Below, one piece after another: positions 26,628 through 35,269 of a stretch of DNA of 64,000 nucleotides (position 1 is the first letter of the stretch; each line of letters starts with the position of its first letter). Position numbers and translations under genes: made by a program. The stretch covers positions 1,798,001-1,862,000 of the forward strand of contig NZ_CP013189.1 in the NCBI RefSeq assembly GCF_001444425.1. Reading direction: 5' to 3'. The stretch comes from Pseudohongiella spirulinae. GTDB taxonomy: Bacteria > Pseudomonadota > Gammaproteobacteria > Pseudomonadales > Pseudohongiellaceae. The notes beneath the pieces were generated by a model. The model was not told the DNA's origin. It worked only from the letters and a program-made list of their open reading frames with translations, and did not search any database.

Positions 26628-27326
26628 TCAGTCGACATCACTGGCAACTTCTGATGCTTCAAGCATGCGGTGAAGTGCAGCAATATCCAGCATAGTACAC
26701 AGACTTTCGAGCAAGGTGCCGGCCTGCCACGGACGAGCGCCGCGCTGCTCTCGCATGCGGATCTTTGAAGACTCCAGGCGCACAGACTGCTGAGCCACAT
26801 CAACTGCCAGCGCCCAATTGGAATCGCCCAGCACCACCACTGACCGATAGCGCTGGCGATGCCCTTCGTCACATTCCCGCTCCGGCATCAGAAACTGATG
26901 GGTGTCAACGACTCTCAGATTACGCCCGTTCCAGCGCATCAACCCCATAAACCACGGTGCCTGACCCGCCAACGGCTGCAAACTGTCATCAATCACACTG
27001 ATGCCGCCCAGATCCTGCAACGGCGCCGCCAGCTCAATGTCCCCCACCTCAAACAATAACGCCGGAATGACGCTGGGGACGGAGGCCGCCTCCGTCCCCG
27101 GTGTAGGTGGTGACGCTGGGGACGTAGACTGTCTCCGTCCCTGGGGACGGAGACAGTCTACGTCCCCAGGGGAACCTTCCCCCGGCCCGGCGGTCTGCCG
27201 ACTGGCGTTGTCAGTAGAAGGGACGGAGACCACCTCGGTCTCCTGAGCAGCCTCCGTCCCCTCGCGCAGCAAAGCATCCAGGTAGTCCTGAACGATATCG
27301 ATCTGCTCAGCCGTATTACTAACCAT
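26628..27326 (-). CDS. parP: CheW-domain protein, ParP-like, with repeat-encoded linker
   Basis: CheW-like domain protein (232 residues) encoded after the ParA-type parC. In Pseudomonas and Vibrio, ParP works with ParC to place chemotaxis arrays at the pole. Residues about 87-232 form the CheW-like domain (LLFEVGDIELAAPLQDLGG, PWFMGLMRWNGRNLRVVDT). Residues 1-20 are a separate N-terminal helix. The linker at about 44-84 is low complexity and is encoded by two copies of the GGGGACGGAG repeat inserted in frame, so it is unlikely to be functional sequence. Overlaps parC by 8 nt. Confidence 0.85.
   Translation of the reverse strand: MVSNTAEQIDIVQDYLDALLREGTEAAQETEVVSVPSTDNASRQTAGPGEGSPGDVDCLRPQGRRQSTSPASPPTPGTEAASVPSVIPALLFEVGDIELAAPLQDLGGISVIDDSLQPLAGQAPWFMGLMRWNGRNLRVVDTHQFLMPERECDEGHRQRYRSVVVLGDSNWALAVDVAQQSVRLESSKIRMREQRGARPWQAGTLLESLCTMLDIAALHRMLEASEVASDVD
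27075..27099. repeat. GGGGACGGAG palindrome inside parP (copy 1)
   Basis: Twelve-base arms GGGGACGGAGGC / GCCTCCGTCCCC around a single C. It is flanked on the left by TGACGCT, like other copies. Part of the REP-like family described at 27116. Confidence 0.85.
27116..27169. repeat. Inverted pair of GGGGAC repeats inside parP (copy 2)
   Basis: Two halves, 27118-27141 and 27143-27167, are exact inverted copies (GGGGACGTAGACTG... against its complement) with CT/AG closing the ends. The whole 54-nt unit is a multiple of three and stays open in the parP frame. TGACGCT precedes it. The architecture is that of paired REP sequences (BIME/REPIN) mobilised in other genomes by REP-associated tyrosine transposases. 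No transposase gene is in this window. Confidence 0.85.
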
Positions 27327-28128
27327 TCGCTGCTACTCCTGCCGTAGACGTCAAAGCTGATTCCGCCTTCAACAAGGTCTTCAGCAGGGAACCGTAGGCC
27401 TGGATGCCGCGACTGTCAGGGTCCAGCGCCAGCGGCGTGACGCCCTGAGAGCTGGCATCTCGCAAGCGGGTATCCACTGGAATGGCGGCGTGCCAGGTGA
27501 CGTCCGGCCAGGTTTTTCGCATGTGGCGGAAGCTGCTCACCGACGCCTGAGTGCGTCGGTCAAAGAGCGTGGGTACCAGCAGGTAAGGCAGCGGTTGACG
27601 ACGGGAGCGATTGACCATATTCAGTGTATTGAGCATACGCTCCACCCCTTTGATGGCCAGAAATTCCGTCTGCACCGGAATAATCAGGCGTTCAGAGGCG
27701 GCGAGCGCATTAATCAGCAGCACACCCAGGGTCGGCGGACTGTCAATCAACACATAATCGTAATCATCCCACAGACGACTCAAGGCGCGCGAAATCGCCA
27801 GCCCCATGCCTTCCTGCGTCACGGCACTGCGCTCCAGAGTAGCCAGTGCCGTGCTGCCCGGTACCAGATGCAGATTCCTGGTATCAGTGTGTCGTATACA
27901 GCCGTTTAAAACATCCTCTGCCAGTTTGCCAGGCGCTGCAAACCAGTGAAAACTGCTTTGAGCTGCCTGCTCTGGAGAATGTCCGAAATAACTGCCCAGC
28001 GAACCCTGTGGGTCCAGGTCCAGCATCAACACACGCTTGCCTTTGTCAGCCAGCAGACAGCCAAGGGCAACTGTGGTCGTCGTTTTCCCGACCCCGCCCT
28101 TTTGATTGGCAACTGACCATACGTGCAT
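27319..28128 (-). CDS. parC: ParA-family ATPase of the chemotaxis locus (ParC)
   Basis: MinD/ParA-type ATPase (269 residues) that positions chemotaxis clusters at the cell pole with ParP, by analogy with Vibrio and Pseudomonas. The deviant Walker A is KGGVGKTT (10-17); LMLDLDPQGSLG and LIDSPPTLG are the other nucleotide motifs. The ATG at 28128 is one base after the cheB stop, and the upstream in-frame extension is cheB sequence. The motCD genes usually found between cheB and parC in Pseudomonas are absent. Confidence 0.9.
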   Translation of the reverse strand: MHVWSVANQKGGVGKTTTTVALGCLLADKGKRVLMLDLDPQGSLGSYFGHSPEQAAQSSFHWFAAPGKLAEDVLNGCIRHTDTRNLHLVPGSTALATLERSAVTQEGMGLAISRALSRLWDDYDYVLIDSPPTLGVLLINALAASERLIIPVQTEFLAIKGVERMLNTLNMVNRSRRQPLPYLLVPTLFDRRTQASVSSFRHMRKTWPDVTWHAAIPVDTRLRDASSQGVTPLALDPDSRGIQAYGSLLKTLLKAESALTSTAGVAANG

Positions 28129-28129
28129 T

Positions 28130-29218
28130 TCAGCTAAACTCCTCACACAAACGCGGCGCCACTTTTTCCAGGCTGAGCACTTCATCAACCAGACCGGCTT
28201 TGGCCACCGCCATCGGCATGCCATAGATGACCGAACTGGCCTCATCCTGAGCCCAGATACTGGCACCCTGTGCTTTTAACAAGCGGGCACCATCGCGGCC
28301 ATCGGACCCCATGCCGGTCAGCACCACGCCCAGCACCTTGCCGCCCAGATCCCGCGATGCCGAACCAAAGGTTACATCCAGCGACGGTTTATAATTGAGC
28401 CGTTCATCTCCATCAACCACCCGCACCCGCATGACGGGCCTGCCCTCCAGCAGCATCTGCTTACCACCCGGTGCCAGATAGGCATGTCCGGGCTTTAACA
28501 CATCGCCATCGACTGCTTCTGCGATGCCAATCTGACAAATGCGATTCAGACGTTCAGCAAAGGCTTTGGTAAAGGTGCCGGGCATATGCTGAACCAACAC
28601 AATCGGCAGTGGAAAATTCGCCGGCAAGGCGGTCAGGACCTGTTGCAAGGCCATTGGTCCGCCTGTCGAAGCGCCAATAATCACTAATTGAACGCCCCGT
28701 GGGGAACTGCGACGCGCCGCAGCCGCCGTGTTTGACGCCGACACAGGCGCAGGGGTCGCAGCCGCTCTCTCGTCGGGCGTGACCACCGAGCCTGACACTG
28801 GCACCGGGCGCCGCCGGGGTCCGCTGCGCGACACCACCACGATGCGCTCACACAAAATCTTTTGCAACTCCTCAGCGTGCCGTGAGATATCTTCGAAATT
28901 CTTTGGCAGATAATCCACCGCGCCGGCTTCCAGTGCATCCAGCGTAACCCGCGCGCCTTCGTAAGTCAGCGAGGAAAACATCAGCACCGGTGTTGGCCGG
29001 ATCTGCTGAATCTGTCGCACAGCCGTGATGCCATCCATTACCGGCATCTCATAATCCATGGTAATCACATCGGGTTTAAGTGCACGAACCTGATCTATAG
29101 CCTCCTGTCCGTTGCTGGCGGTTCCCACCACCTCGAGACGGCTGTCGCCATTGATCAATTCCGTTAATCGCCGACGGAAAAATCCCGAATCATCAACCAC
29201 CAACACCCGAATACGCAT
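28130..29218 (-). CDS. cheB: Chemotaxis response regulator protein-glutamate methylesterase
   Basis: Demethylates and deamidates chemoreceptors when phosphorylated by CheA. The 362 residues contain a receiver domain with Asp55 in VITMDYEMP, a Pro/Ala-rich linker (about 125-172), and a methylesterase domain. Its triad is Ser184 (GASTGGP), His211 (VQHMPG) and Asp306 (GMGSDG). It follows cheA after 14 nt. Confidence 0.96.
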   Translation of the reverse strand: MRIRVLVVDDSGFFRRRLTELINGDSRLEVVGTASNGQEAIDQVRALKPDVITMDYEMPVMDGITAVRQIQQIRPTPVLMFSSLTYEGARVTLDALEAGAVDYLPKNFEDISRHAEELQKILCERIVVVSRSGPRRRPVPVSGSVVTPDERAAATPAPVSASNTAAAARRSSPRGVQLVIIGASTGGPMALQQVLTALPANFPLPIVLVQHMPGTFTKAFAERLNRICQIGIAEAVDGDVLKPGHAYLAPGGKQMLLEGRPVMRVRVVDGDERLNYKPSLDVTFGSASRDLGGKVLGVVLTGMGSDGRDGARLLKAQGASIWAQDEASSVIYGMPMAVAKAGLVDEVLSLEKVAPRLCEEFS

Positions 29219-29232
29219 AACAAGCTATTCCC

Positions 29233-31272
29233 TCAGGCCGCGTAACGCTTCAGCAATCCGGGCACATCCAGAATCACCGCAATACGCCCGTCACCGGTAA
29301 TTGTTGCACCAGCCATGCCCGGCGTGCCATGCAGCATACGTCCCAGCGGTTTGATAACAACTTCTTCCTGGCCAATTAACGTATCAACCACAAAACCGAC
29401 GCGCTGCGCACCAACACTGACAATCACCACATTCGCTTCTGTGGCATTTTCTGCCTGCTGGCTGCCACCCGCACTGAGCCAGCGACGCAGATGGAACAGT
29501 GGCAGAGCTTTATCGCGCACCGTTACCACCTGTTGTCCATCCACAATATGTGTGCGACTCAGGTCCAGATTGAATATTTCATTTACATTAGCCAGCGGCA
29601 AAGCAAAGGTCTGATCGGCCACCACGATCATCAGCGTCGGCATGATGGCCAATGTCAACGGAACCTTGATCTCGATGCGCGAACCTTTACCCGGATTGGA
29701 ATCAATCACCACAGAGCCATTAAGCTGTGAGATCTTGGTCTTGACCACATCCATGCCCACACCACGACCCGATACATCAGAGACCTCGGTTTTTGTTGAG
29801 AAACCAGGCGCAAAAATCAGATCGAAACACTCACTGCGACTCAGACGGTCAGCCGCATCCTTGTCCATCAGACCTTTTTCAACCGCCTTGCGTCGCAACA
29901 CCTCAGGATCCATACCGTTGCCATCATCGCAGATGGTCAGCAGAATATGATCACCCTCCTGCTCAGCAGTCAACAGCACTGTGCCCTGGCGAGGCTTGCC
30001 ATTTTTCTCGCGGACCTCTGGCAGTTCGATGCCGTGATCAACCGCATTTCGCACCAGATGCACAAGGGGATCGGCCAGCGCTTCAACCAGATTTTTGTCC
30101 AGGTCTGTTTCTTCCCCATGCAGCTCAAGCGACACCTCTTTTTTCAGGCTTCGCGCCAGGTCTCTTACAACACGCGGAAAGCGACCAAAGACTTTCTTGA
30201 TAGGCTGCATACGGGTCTTCATGACAGAAGTCTGCAGATCGGCAGTCACAAGATCGAGATTGGCAACCGCTTTAGAGAGCATTTCATCTGCGGCCGTCGA
30301 TCCGATACGCACCAGCCGATTGCGAACCAGTACCAGTTCGCCCACCATATTCATGATTTCATCAAGTCGACGGGTATCAACCCTCACAGTCGTCTCGGGC
30401 GCTTCCTTGGCCGCTGCGGGGGCGGCGGCTGCCTTGCCGGACGAAGGCGGCGGCGATGACGGAACAGCTTTCAGCTCGGGACGCGGTTTGGGGGAAGCAG
30501 ACGAAGACTCAGAAGGTTTGACTGTATTGTCGGCATCAAGGCCTTGCGGAATTCCTTTGTGCGACCCGGCACCATGCAGCTGATCCAACAGCGCCTCAAA
30601 CTCATCGTCGGTAATTTCATCGCTGTCGGAACTGGCCTCTGCCGGTTTCTGCGGGGCCGCTGATGCGTCGCTGGCCGCCGCTTTTCCCTGCAATTGATCA
30701 AGCAAGGCCTCAAATTCTTCTTCGGATATTTCATCGTCAGATGCCGGCTTATCAGCCTCGGCTTCGCTGGCGATATCAGCAGAGTCCAGCGCCGCCAATA
30801 GCTCATCGAACTCCGCATCGCTCATCTCATCATCAGCAGTGGTCGCCGGTTCATCATCAGAACGCACACTGGCGGGCATATCCTCGCCACTGGCCAGCGC
30901 CTGCAGCGCATCCAGCAGGCTTTGCGGCGCCGGGTCCGGTTGATGTCGCTCCTTCACCTGGGCGAACATCTCGTTAACGGTATCCAGCGCCTGCAGCACA
31001 ATGTCCATCAACTCGGGTGTGACATGACGATGACCGTTGCGCAGATTATCAAACAGGTTTTCAGTTACATGACAGCAATCCACCATGGCATTGAGCTGCA
31101 AAAAGCCAGCCCCGCCTTTGACGGTATGGAAACCGCGAAAGATGGCATTCAGCAGATTTTTATCATCGGGCTGCTTCTCCAGATCGACCAATTGCTCAGA
31201 GAGCTGTTCAAGAATTTCGCCGGCTTCAACCAGGAAATCCTCGAGTATCTCTTCGTCATCAAAAAAACTCAT
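29233..31272 (-). CDS. cheA: Chemotaxis histidine kinase CheA
   Basis: Receptor-controlled kinase for CheY and CheB. The 679 residues comprise an HPt domain with His49 in FHTVKGGAGF, a long acidic linker, the dimerisation domain (about 290-350), and an ATPase domain (LVHLVRNAVDHGIE, DDGNGMD, GRGVGMDVVKT). A C-terminal CheW-like regulatory domain completes it. The linker repeats a motif of the form DE[IM][ST]xxEF[DE]xLLxxL three times (about 148-162, 180-194, 218-231). ATG 31272 begins MSFFDDEEIL; an upstream GTG at 31290 is less likely. Confidence 0.96.
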   Translation of the reverse strand: MSFFDDEEILEDFLVEAGEILEQLSEQLVDLEKQPDDKNLLNAIFRGFHTVKGGAGFLQLNAMVDCCHVTENLFDNLRNGHRHVTPELMDIVLQALDTVNEMFAQVKERHQPDPAPQSLLDALQALASGEDMPASVRSDDEPATTADDEMSDAEFDELLAALDSADIASEAEADKPASDDEISEEEFEALLDQLQGKAAASDASAAPQKPAEASSDSDEITDDEFEALLDQLHGAGSHKGIPQGLDADNTVKPSESSSASPKPRPELKAVPSSPPPSSGKAAAAPAAAKEAPETTVRVDTRRLDEIMNMVGELVLVRNRLVRIGSTAADEMLSKAVANLDLVTADLQTSVMKTRMQPIKKVFGRFPRVVRDLARSLKKEVSLELHGEETDLDKNLVEALADPLVHLVRNAVDHGIELPEVREKNGKPRQGTVLLTAEQEGDHILLTICDDGNGMDPEVLRRKAVEKGLMDKDAADRLSRSECFDLIFAPGFSTKTEVSDVSGRGVGMDVVKTKISQLNGSVVIDSNPGKGSRIEIKVPLTLAIMPTLMIVVADQTFALPLANVNEIFNLDLSRTHIVDGQQVVTVRDKALPLFHLRRWLSAGGSQQAENATEANVVIVSVGAQRVGFVVDTLIGQEEVVIKPLGRMLHGTPGMAGATITGDGRIAVILDVPGLLKRYAA

Positions 31273-31323
31273 GCTGTCTAACCTCTTCACCTGCCGCTGT
31301 TCAGCCGACCGCTGTTGCTTGAG

Positions 31324-32010
31324 TCAAAACCCCAGACTGGAGAGCAGATCATCTACATCATCCTGCCCGGAAACCACGTCGCGCTTACTGCCGCTTTTCA
31401 CCTGAGGGCCTTCAGCCCGGATACGGCTTTGCTCGTCATCAAGCTTGAGTACAGTGCTGACACCCGACTCAATGCCAGCTATCTGCTCTACATTACTGGC
31501 CAGTTTCACCAGATTGACCAGACTCTTCTCAACGTCGCTGACCAGCTCGATGACTCGCTTGATGACCTGACCACTCAAGTCCTGAAAACCCTGGGCCATC
31601 AGTATCTCGGTCAGATGCTCGTGAATGCCCGCACCCTGCGTTGATAAGAGGTCCAGCAGTCCGGAAACACGATCAAACAATTGTTGCTGTTCGGCGTCCA
31701 ACTTGCGATCTGCCAGATAGGCAGTCCAGTCAGCCTGCAGAGCTGAGCCCTGATCAACCATATTACGGATCACCGGCGCGGCTTCATCAACCCGGTCCAT
31801 CGTCTTGTTGGCGGCTTCTTCAGTCATCTTGATGACGTAATTCAGACGGCTGCGGGCATCGGCCATCTCGGACAGTTCATGTTCTACCTCTTCACTGGCC
31901 TGCAAACCAATGCCCAGATGGAAATCCCGGATGGCCGTGTGCAGCGCCCGGGTCAGCCGACCCACCTCGTGATACAGTCGTTCGTAACGCTCCTGGTCAA
32001 TCTCAGACAC
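31324..32010 (-). CDS. cheZ: CheY-P phosphatase CheZ
   Basis: Accelerates CheY dephosphorylation. In 228 residues the catalytic segment AQGFQDLSGQVI has Asp144 and Gln148, the pair corresponding to E. coli Asp143 and Gln147. The long four-helix-bundle arms are present. The extreme C-terminus DDVDDLLSSLGF is the CheY-binding peptide. Confidence 0.95.
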   Translation of the reverse strand: MSEIDQERYERLYHEVGRLTRALHTAIRDFHLGIGLQASEEVEHELSEMADARSRLNYVIKMTEEAANKTMDRVDEAAPVIRNMVDQGSALQADWTAYLADRKLDAEQQQLFDRVSGLLDLLSTQGAGIHEHLTEILMAQGFQDLSGQVIKRVIELVSDVEKSLVNLVKLASNVEQIAGIESGVSTVLKLDDEQSRIRAEGPQVKSGSKRDVVSGQDDVDDLLSSLGF

Positions 32011-32022
32011 GCCCCGCCCTCC

Positions 32023-32415
32023 TTAGCCGTTGGCTTCTATGCGTTCAAAGATCTTTTCAATCTTTTCCTGCAGGGCGGCGGCGGTAAACGGCTTGACCAC
32101 ATAACCGTTCACACCGGCCTGCGCGGCGGCGATGATCTGGTCACGCTTGGCCTCGGCGGTGACCATCAACACCGGCAAAGAACGCAGCTTGTCACTGGCG
32201 CGAACCGCCTTGAGCAAATCAATACCGGTCATGCCAGGCATGTTCCAGTCAGTGATCAAGAAATCAAAATTGCCATTCTCCAGCATGGGTAATGCCGAGT
32301 TCCCATCGTCAGCCTCCGCTGTATTGGTAAAGCCAAGGTCCCGCAACAGGTTTTTGATAATACGTCGCATTGTTGAGAAGTCGTCAACAATGAGAATCTT
32401 CATGTTCTTGTCCAA
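32023..32415 (-). CDS. cheY: Chemotaxis response regulator CheY
   Basis: Single receiver domain that binds FliM when phosphorylated. The acid pocket is Asp11/Asp12 (VDD), the phosphorylation site is Asp56 in ITDWNMPGM, and VVKPF carries the conserved Lys. The start is probably a TTG at 32415: GGGAGG lies 5 nt before it and the resulting [12 protein letters not shown] matches Vibrio-type CheY. The internal ATG at 32403 has no ribosome site at a normal distance. Preceded by a sigma28-type promoter. Confidence 0.95.
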   Translation of the reverse strand: MDKNMKILIVDDFSTMRRIIKNLLRDLGFTNTAEADDGNSALPMLENGNFDFLITDWNMPGMTGIDLLKAVRASDKLRSLPVLMVTAEAKRDQIIAAAQAGVNGYVVKPFTAAALQEKIEKIFERIEANG

Positions 32416-32482
32416 AACCGCCTCCCGGTCATCGCATCAGTCAAAGGAGCTCCCCGACTGATAAAGGATCTCCCTGGCTAGG

Positions 32483-32509
32483 TTATCGCTTGATTTGAAA
32501 AAATATTTA
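32483..32509 (-). promoter_or_regulatory. sigma28 (FliA)-type promoter for cheYZAB
   Basis: On the minus strand TAAATATT, 11 nt, AGCGATAA, against the enteric consensus TAAAGTTT-N11-GCCGATAA. It lies between the fliA stop and cheY, where a late-class promoter is expected. Confidence 0.65.
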
Positions 32510-32532
32510 GGGGAAAGTTTGCGCCGACGCCT

Positions 32533-33255
32533 TCAGCGCCAGTCTTTGAGTCGGGAACGCAGACGCAGAGCCGCCTGAGAATGGATCTGACTGACACGGG
32601 ATTCGCTGACGCCCAGCACCTCACCAATCTCTTTGAGATTGAGCTCTTCGTCATAATACAGCGCCAGCACCAGCTTTTCACGTTCCGGCAAACCTTCTAT
32701 GGCCTGCGCCAGGTGTTCCCGGAATGTCTCATCCTGCAGTTCGTGAGCCGGCCCATCCGCTTCGCCGGCCAGGGTATCCAGATTACCGTCATCTCCGCCG
32801 CCGGTCAGATCGTCAAAGCTGAACAGACGGCTGCCGGAGGCATCCTGCAGAATCGCGTAGTAGGTCTCCAGATCAATGCCCAGCTCTTCCGCCACTTCAT
32901 GGTCCTTGGCATCTGTTCCGGTACGCGATTCCACCGCTTTCACGGCATCAGCCACCTGCCGTGACTTGCGATGCACTGAGCGCGGCGCCCAGTCGCCCTT
33001 ACGGATTTCGTCAAGCATGGCACCGCGGATACGAATACCGGCATAGGTCTCAAAACTGGCGCCTTTGGACATGTCGTATTTGCGTGCGGCCTCCAGCAGG
33101 CCAATCATGCCGGATTGCACCAGGTCATCCAGTTGCACACTGGAGGGCATGCGCATCAACAAGTGATGCGCAATACGCTTGACTAGGGGCGCGTGACGGT
33201 TCACCAATTCATTGGCGTCCGCCATCTGTGCTTCCTGATACGCCGAGGCACTCAT
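32533..33255 (-). CDS. fliA: Flagellar sigma factor sigma28
   Basis: RNA polymerase sigma factor for late flagellar and chemotaxis genes. The 240 residues hold region 2 (HLLMRMPSSVQLDDLVQSGMIG, in part; SFETYAGIRIRGAMLDE), region 3, and region 4 with the helix-turn-helix LNLKEIGEVLGVSESRVSQIH. It starts 3 nt after fleN. MADANEL at 33225 is an alternative start. Confidence 0.96.
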   Translation of the reverse strand: MSASAYQEAQMADANELVNRHAPLVKRIAHHLLMRMPSSVQLDDLVQSGMIGLLEAARKYDMSKGASFETYAGIRIRGAMLDEIRKGDWAPRSVHRKSRQVADAVKAVESRTGTDAKDHEVAEELGIDLETYYAILQDASGSRLFSFDDLTGGGDDGNLDTLAGEADGPAHELQDETFREHLAQAIEGLPEREKLVLALYYDEELNLKEIGEVLGVSESRVSQIHSQAALRLRSRLKDWR

Positions 33256-33258
33256 TGC

Positions 33259-34065
33259 TCAGTTCATACCCTGCACCAGACGTTCAACAAAAAATTCCAG
33301 ATGGCCACTGGCTTGCGTACGAACCGGCCACTGCACCACCTCTTTAGCGAGTCTGCGATACGCATCGGCGGCTCGCGAGCCGGGATACATATCCAGCAAG
33401 GGCCGCTGCTTCTGACCGGCCTTACGCAGATTTTCATCATAGGGGATGTCACCGGCATAGTGCAGATTAACATCCAGAAAGCGGCCGGCAACTGCCGAAA
33501 AGCGCTGAAACATCAAACGCCCTTCTTCCTGCTTGCGGGTCATATTGGCCAGAATACGGAAATCACGCACCTGACAGTCACGATTCAGGAGCTTGATCAG
33601 CGCGTAGGCGTCCGTCATGGACGACGGTTCGTCACAGACAACAACCAGCACCTCCTGCGCAGCACGCACAAAACTGACCACAGAATCGGAAATACCGGCC
33701 GCTGTATCAATAACGAGCACGTCCAGCTCATCAGCCAGATCACTGAAGGCATGGATAATGCCGGCATGCTGACCGGCCCCCAGATTAACCAGCGACTGAA
33801 CGCCGGATGAGGCAGGAATGATTTTGATGCCGTGAGTTTCAACCAGCACATCGCGCAGTTCACAATCACCCGACATCACATCGGCAATCGTACGTGGTGC
33901 CTTGACGCCCAGCAGAATATCCACATTCGCCAGTCCCAGGTCGGCATCCATCAGCACCACCCGTTTGCCGGCCTGGGCCAATGCCAGACTCAGATTTACA
34001 GAGATACTGGTCTTGCCAACGCCACCTTTGCCGCCGGTCACTGCCAGTACTTGAATGGGATGCAT
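33259..34065 (-). CDS. fleN: MinD-like ATPase FleN (FlhG), flagellar number control
   Basis: Restrains flagellar number, in Pseudomonas by acting on FleQ, and acts with FlhF. The 268 residues carry a deviant Walker A GGKGGVGKTS (11-20), LMDADLGLANVD and VIDTAAGIS. The ATG at 34065 (MHPIQVLAV) is preferred to an in-frame start six codons upstream. Confidence 0.95.
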   Translation of the reverse strand: MHPIQVLAVTGGKGGVGKTSISVNLSLALAQAGKRVVLMDADLGLANVDILLGVKAPRTIADVMSGDCELRDVLVETHGIKIIPASSGVQSLVNLGAGQHAGIIHAFSDLADELDVLVIDTAAGISDSVVSFVRAAQEVLVVVCDEPSSMTDAYALIKLLNRDCQVRDFRILANMTRKQEEGRLMFQRFSAVAGRFLDVNLHYAGDIPYDENLRKAGQKQRPLLDMYPGSRAADAYRRLAKEVVQWPVRTQASGHLEFFVERLVQGMN

Positions 34066-34096
34066 CCCTATACGTCTCCCCAAAATATAATGCAGA

Positions 34097-35245
34097 CTAC
34101 ATCAGAGCCCGATTGGCCAGGGCGGTATTACCCGCCGCCTGGCTGCCATATTCGTTCACTACACGATTACGATCAACCGGTATCGCTGCCTGCGCCCGGC
34201 CCAGAGCAACCGCTCTTTTGACAAGCGCCTGACCGGTCGCCAGAGACAGATCATCCGGAATCGATTGGCCAAAGGTTTCATAAACCACCGGCAATTGCCG
34301 CTCAATACACAGCCCCAGCGCCTCACCCATTACACAGGCTTCGTCCAGATGCGTCAGAATACAGCCTGATATCGCTGCCGTCGAACAACTTTTCCAGGCA
34401 GCATTAAGCACCTGCGCCTGCGTTGTACTGGGCAGGACCAGCCATTTGTGAACCTGCGGCTGAGCCTGCAGCTCTGTCAATTGACGCATCTGTTCCGGAT
34501 GTCGTGACGGCAGCCCGGCTGTGTCTATCAATACTAACTTTTTATGTGACAAACTCTCCAGCGTCTCTGCCAGAGAATGTTGATTATCAACAATCCTGAC
34601 GCTCACGCCAAGTATGCGGCCCAATGTGCGCAGTTGCTCATGCGCGGCCAGCCGGAAGCTGTCGGTGGTCACCAAGGCCACTTCTTCAGCCCCGTGACGC
34701 AGAACGTAGCGCGTCGCCAGCTTGGCAATAGTGGTGGTTTTGCCTGCACCGGTAGGACCCAGCAGTGCAAATATACCACCCTGCTCCACCAGATCCTCAC
34801 CCGCCACCGGTATAATTTTCGAGAGCGTCGCGAGCACCTGACGCCAAAGCTGTTCCAGCGTGCGAGCCTGTCCGGCCTGATCCAGCAGACGCCGGTTCAC
34901 AGATCCGGGCAACCCCATGGTGCTCAGTCGTTCCCAGATCGCCGCCTGTGCAGGTGTCTGACGAGCAAACTGATCCCAGGCCAACCCGTTCAGACGCTGC
35001 TGCAACAAGCTGCGGATACTGTTCAGTTCCGAGCGCATGGCACCGAATTCCGCCTTGCTTACGGAGTCGTCGACGGCCGCCTGGGCGGCGGCCTTGTCCG
35101 GTGCCGGTGGTGACTGGGTGGCCACCACTTCCACACCGCCGGTAACGCTGCGGGTAGACAAGATAGCGGCATCCTCACCCAGGGCATCGCGCACCTGTGT
35201 CAGTGCGCTGCGCATATCCTTAGCCACAAATTTTTTAAGTTGCAT
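34097..35245 (-). CDS. flhF: SRP-like GTPase FlhF
   Basis: Marks the cell pole for flagellum assembly. The 382 residues have an N-terminal basic region (MQLKKFVAKDMRSAL), a variable middle, and an SRP-type NG domain with G1 LLGPTGAGKTTTIAKLA, VTTDSFRLAAHEQL and G3 DTAG. ATG 35245 has GAGAGG at 8 nt; a TTG at 35251 sits too close to it. Confidence 0.95.
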   Translation of the reverse strand: MQLKKFVAKDMRSALTQVRDALGEDAAILSTRSVTGGVEVVATQSPPAPDKAAAQAAVDDSVSKAEFGAMRSELNSIRSLLQQRLNGLAWDQFARQTPAQAAIWERLSTMGLPGSVNRRLLDQAGQARTLEQLWRQVLATLSKIIPVAGEDLVEQGGIFALLGPTGAGKTTTIAKLATRYVLRHGAEEVALVTTDSFRLAAHEQLRTLGRILGVSVRIVDNQHSLAETLESLSHKKLVLIDTAGLPSRHPEQMRQLTELQAQPQVHKWLVLPSTTQAQVLNAAWKSCSTAAISGCILTHLDEACVMGEALGLCIERQLPVVYETFGQSIPDDLSLATGQALVKRAVALGRAQAAIPVDRNRVVNEYGSQAAGNTALANRALM

Positions 35246-35269
35246 GCTCAAGTCCTCTCACCCGCTGAT

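Noticed and set aside
27061-27180. Repeated GGGGAC units considered as a CRISPR array
   Set aside because: The units are palindromic, adjacent and inverted, with no regular unique spacers and no cas genes.
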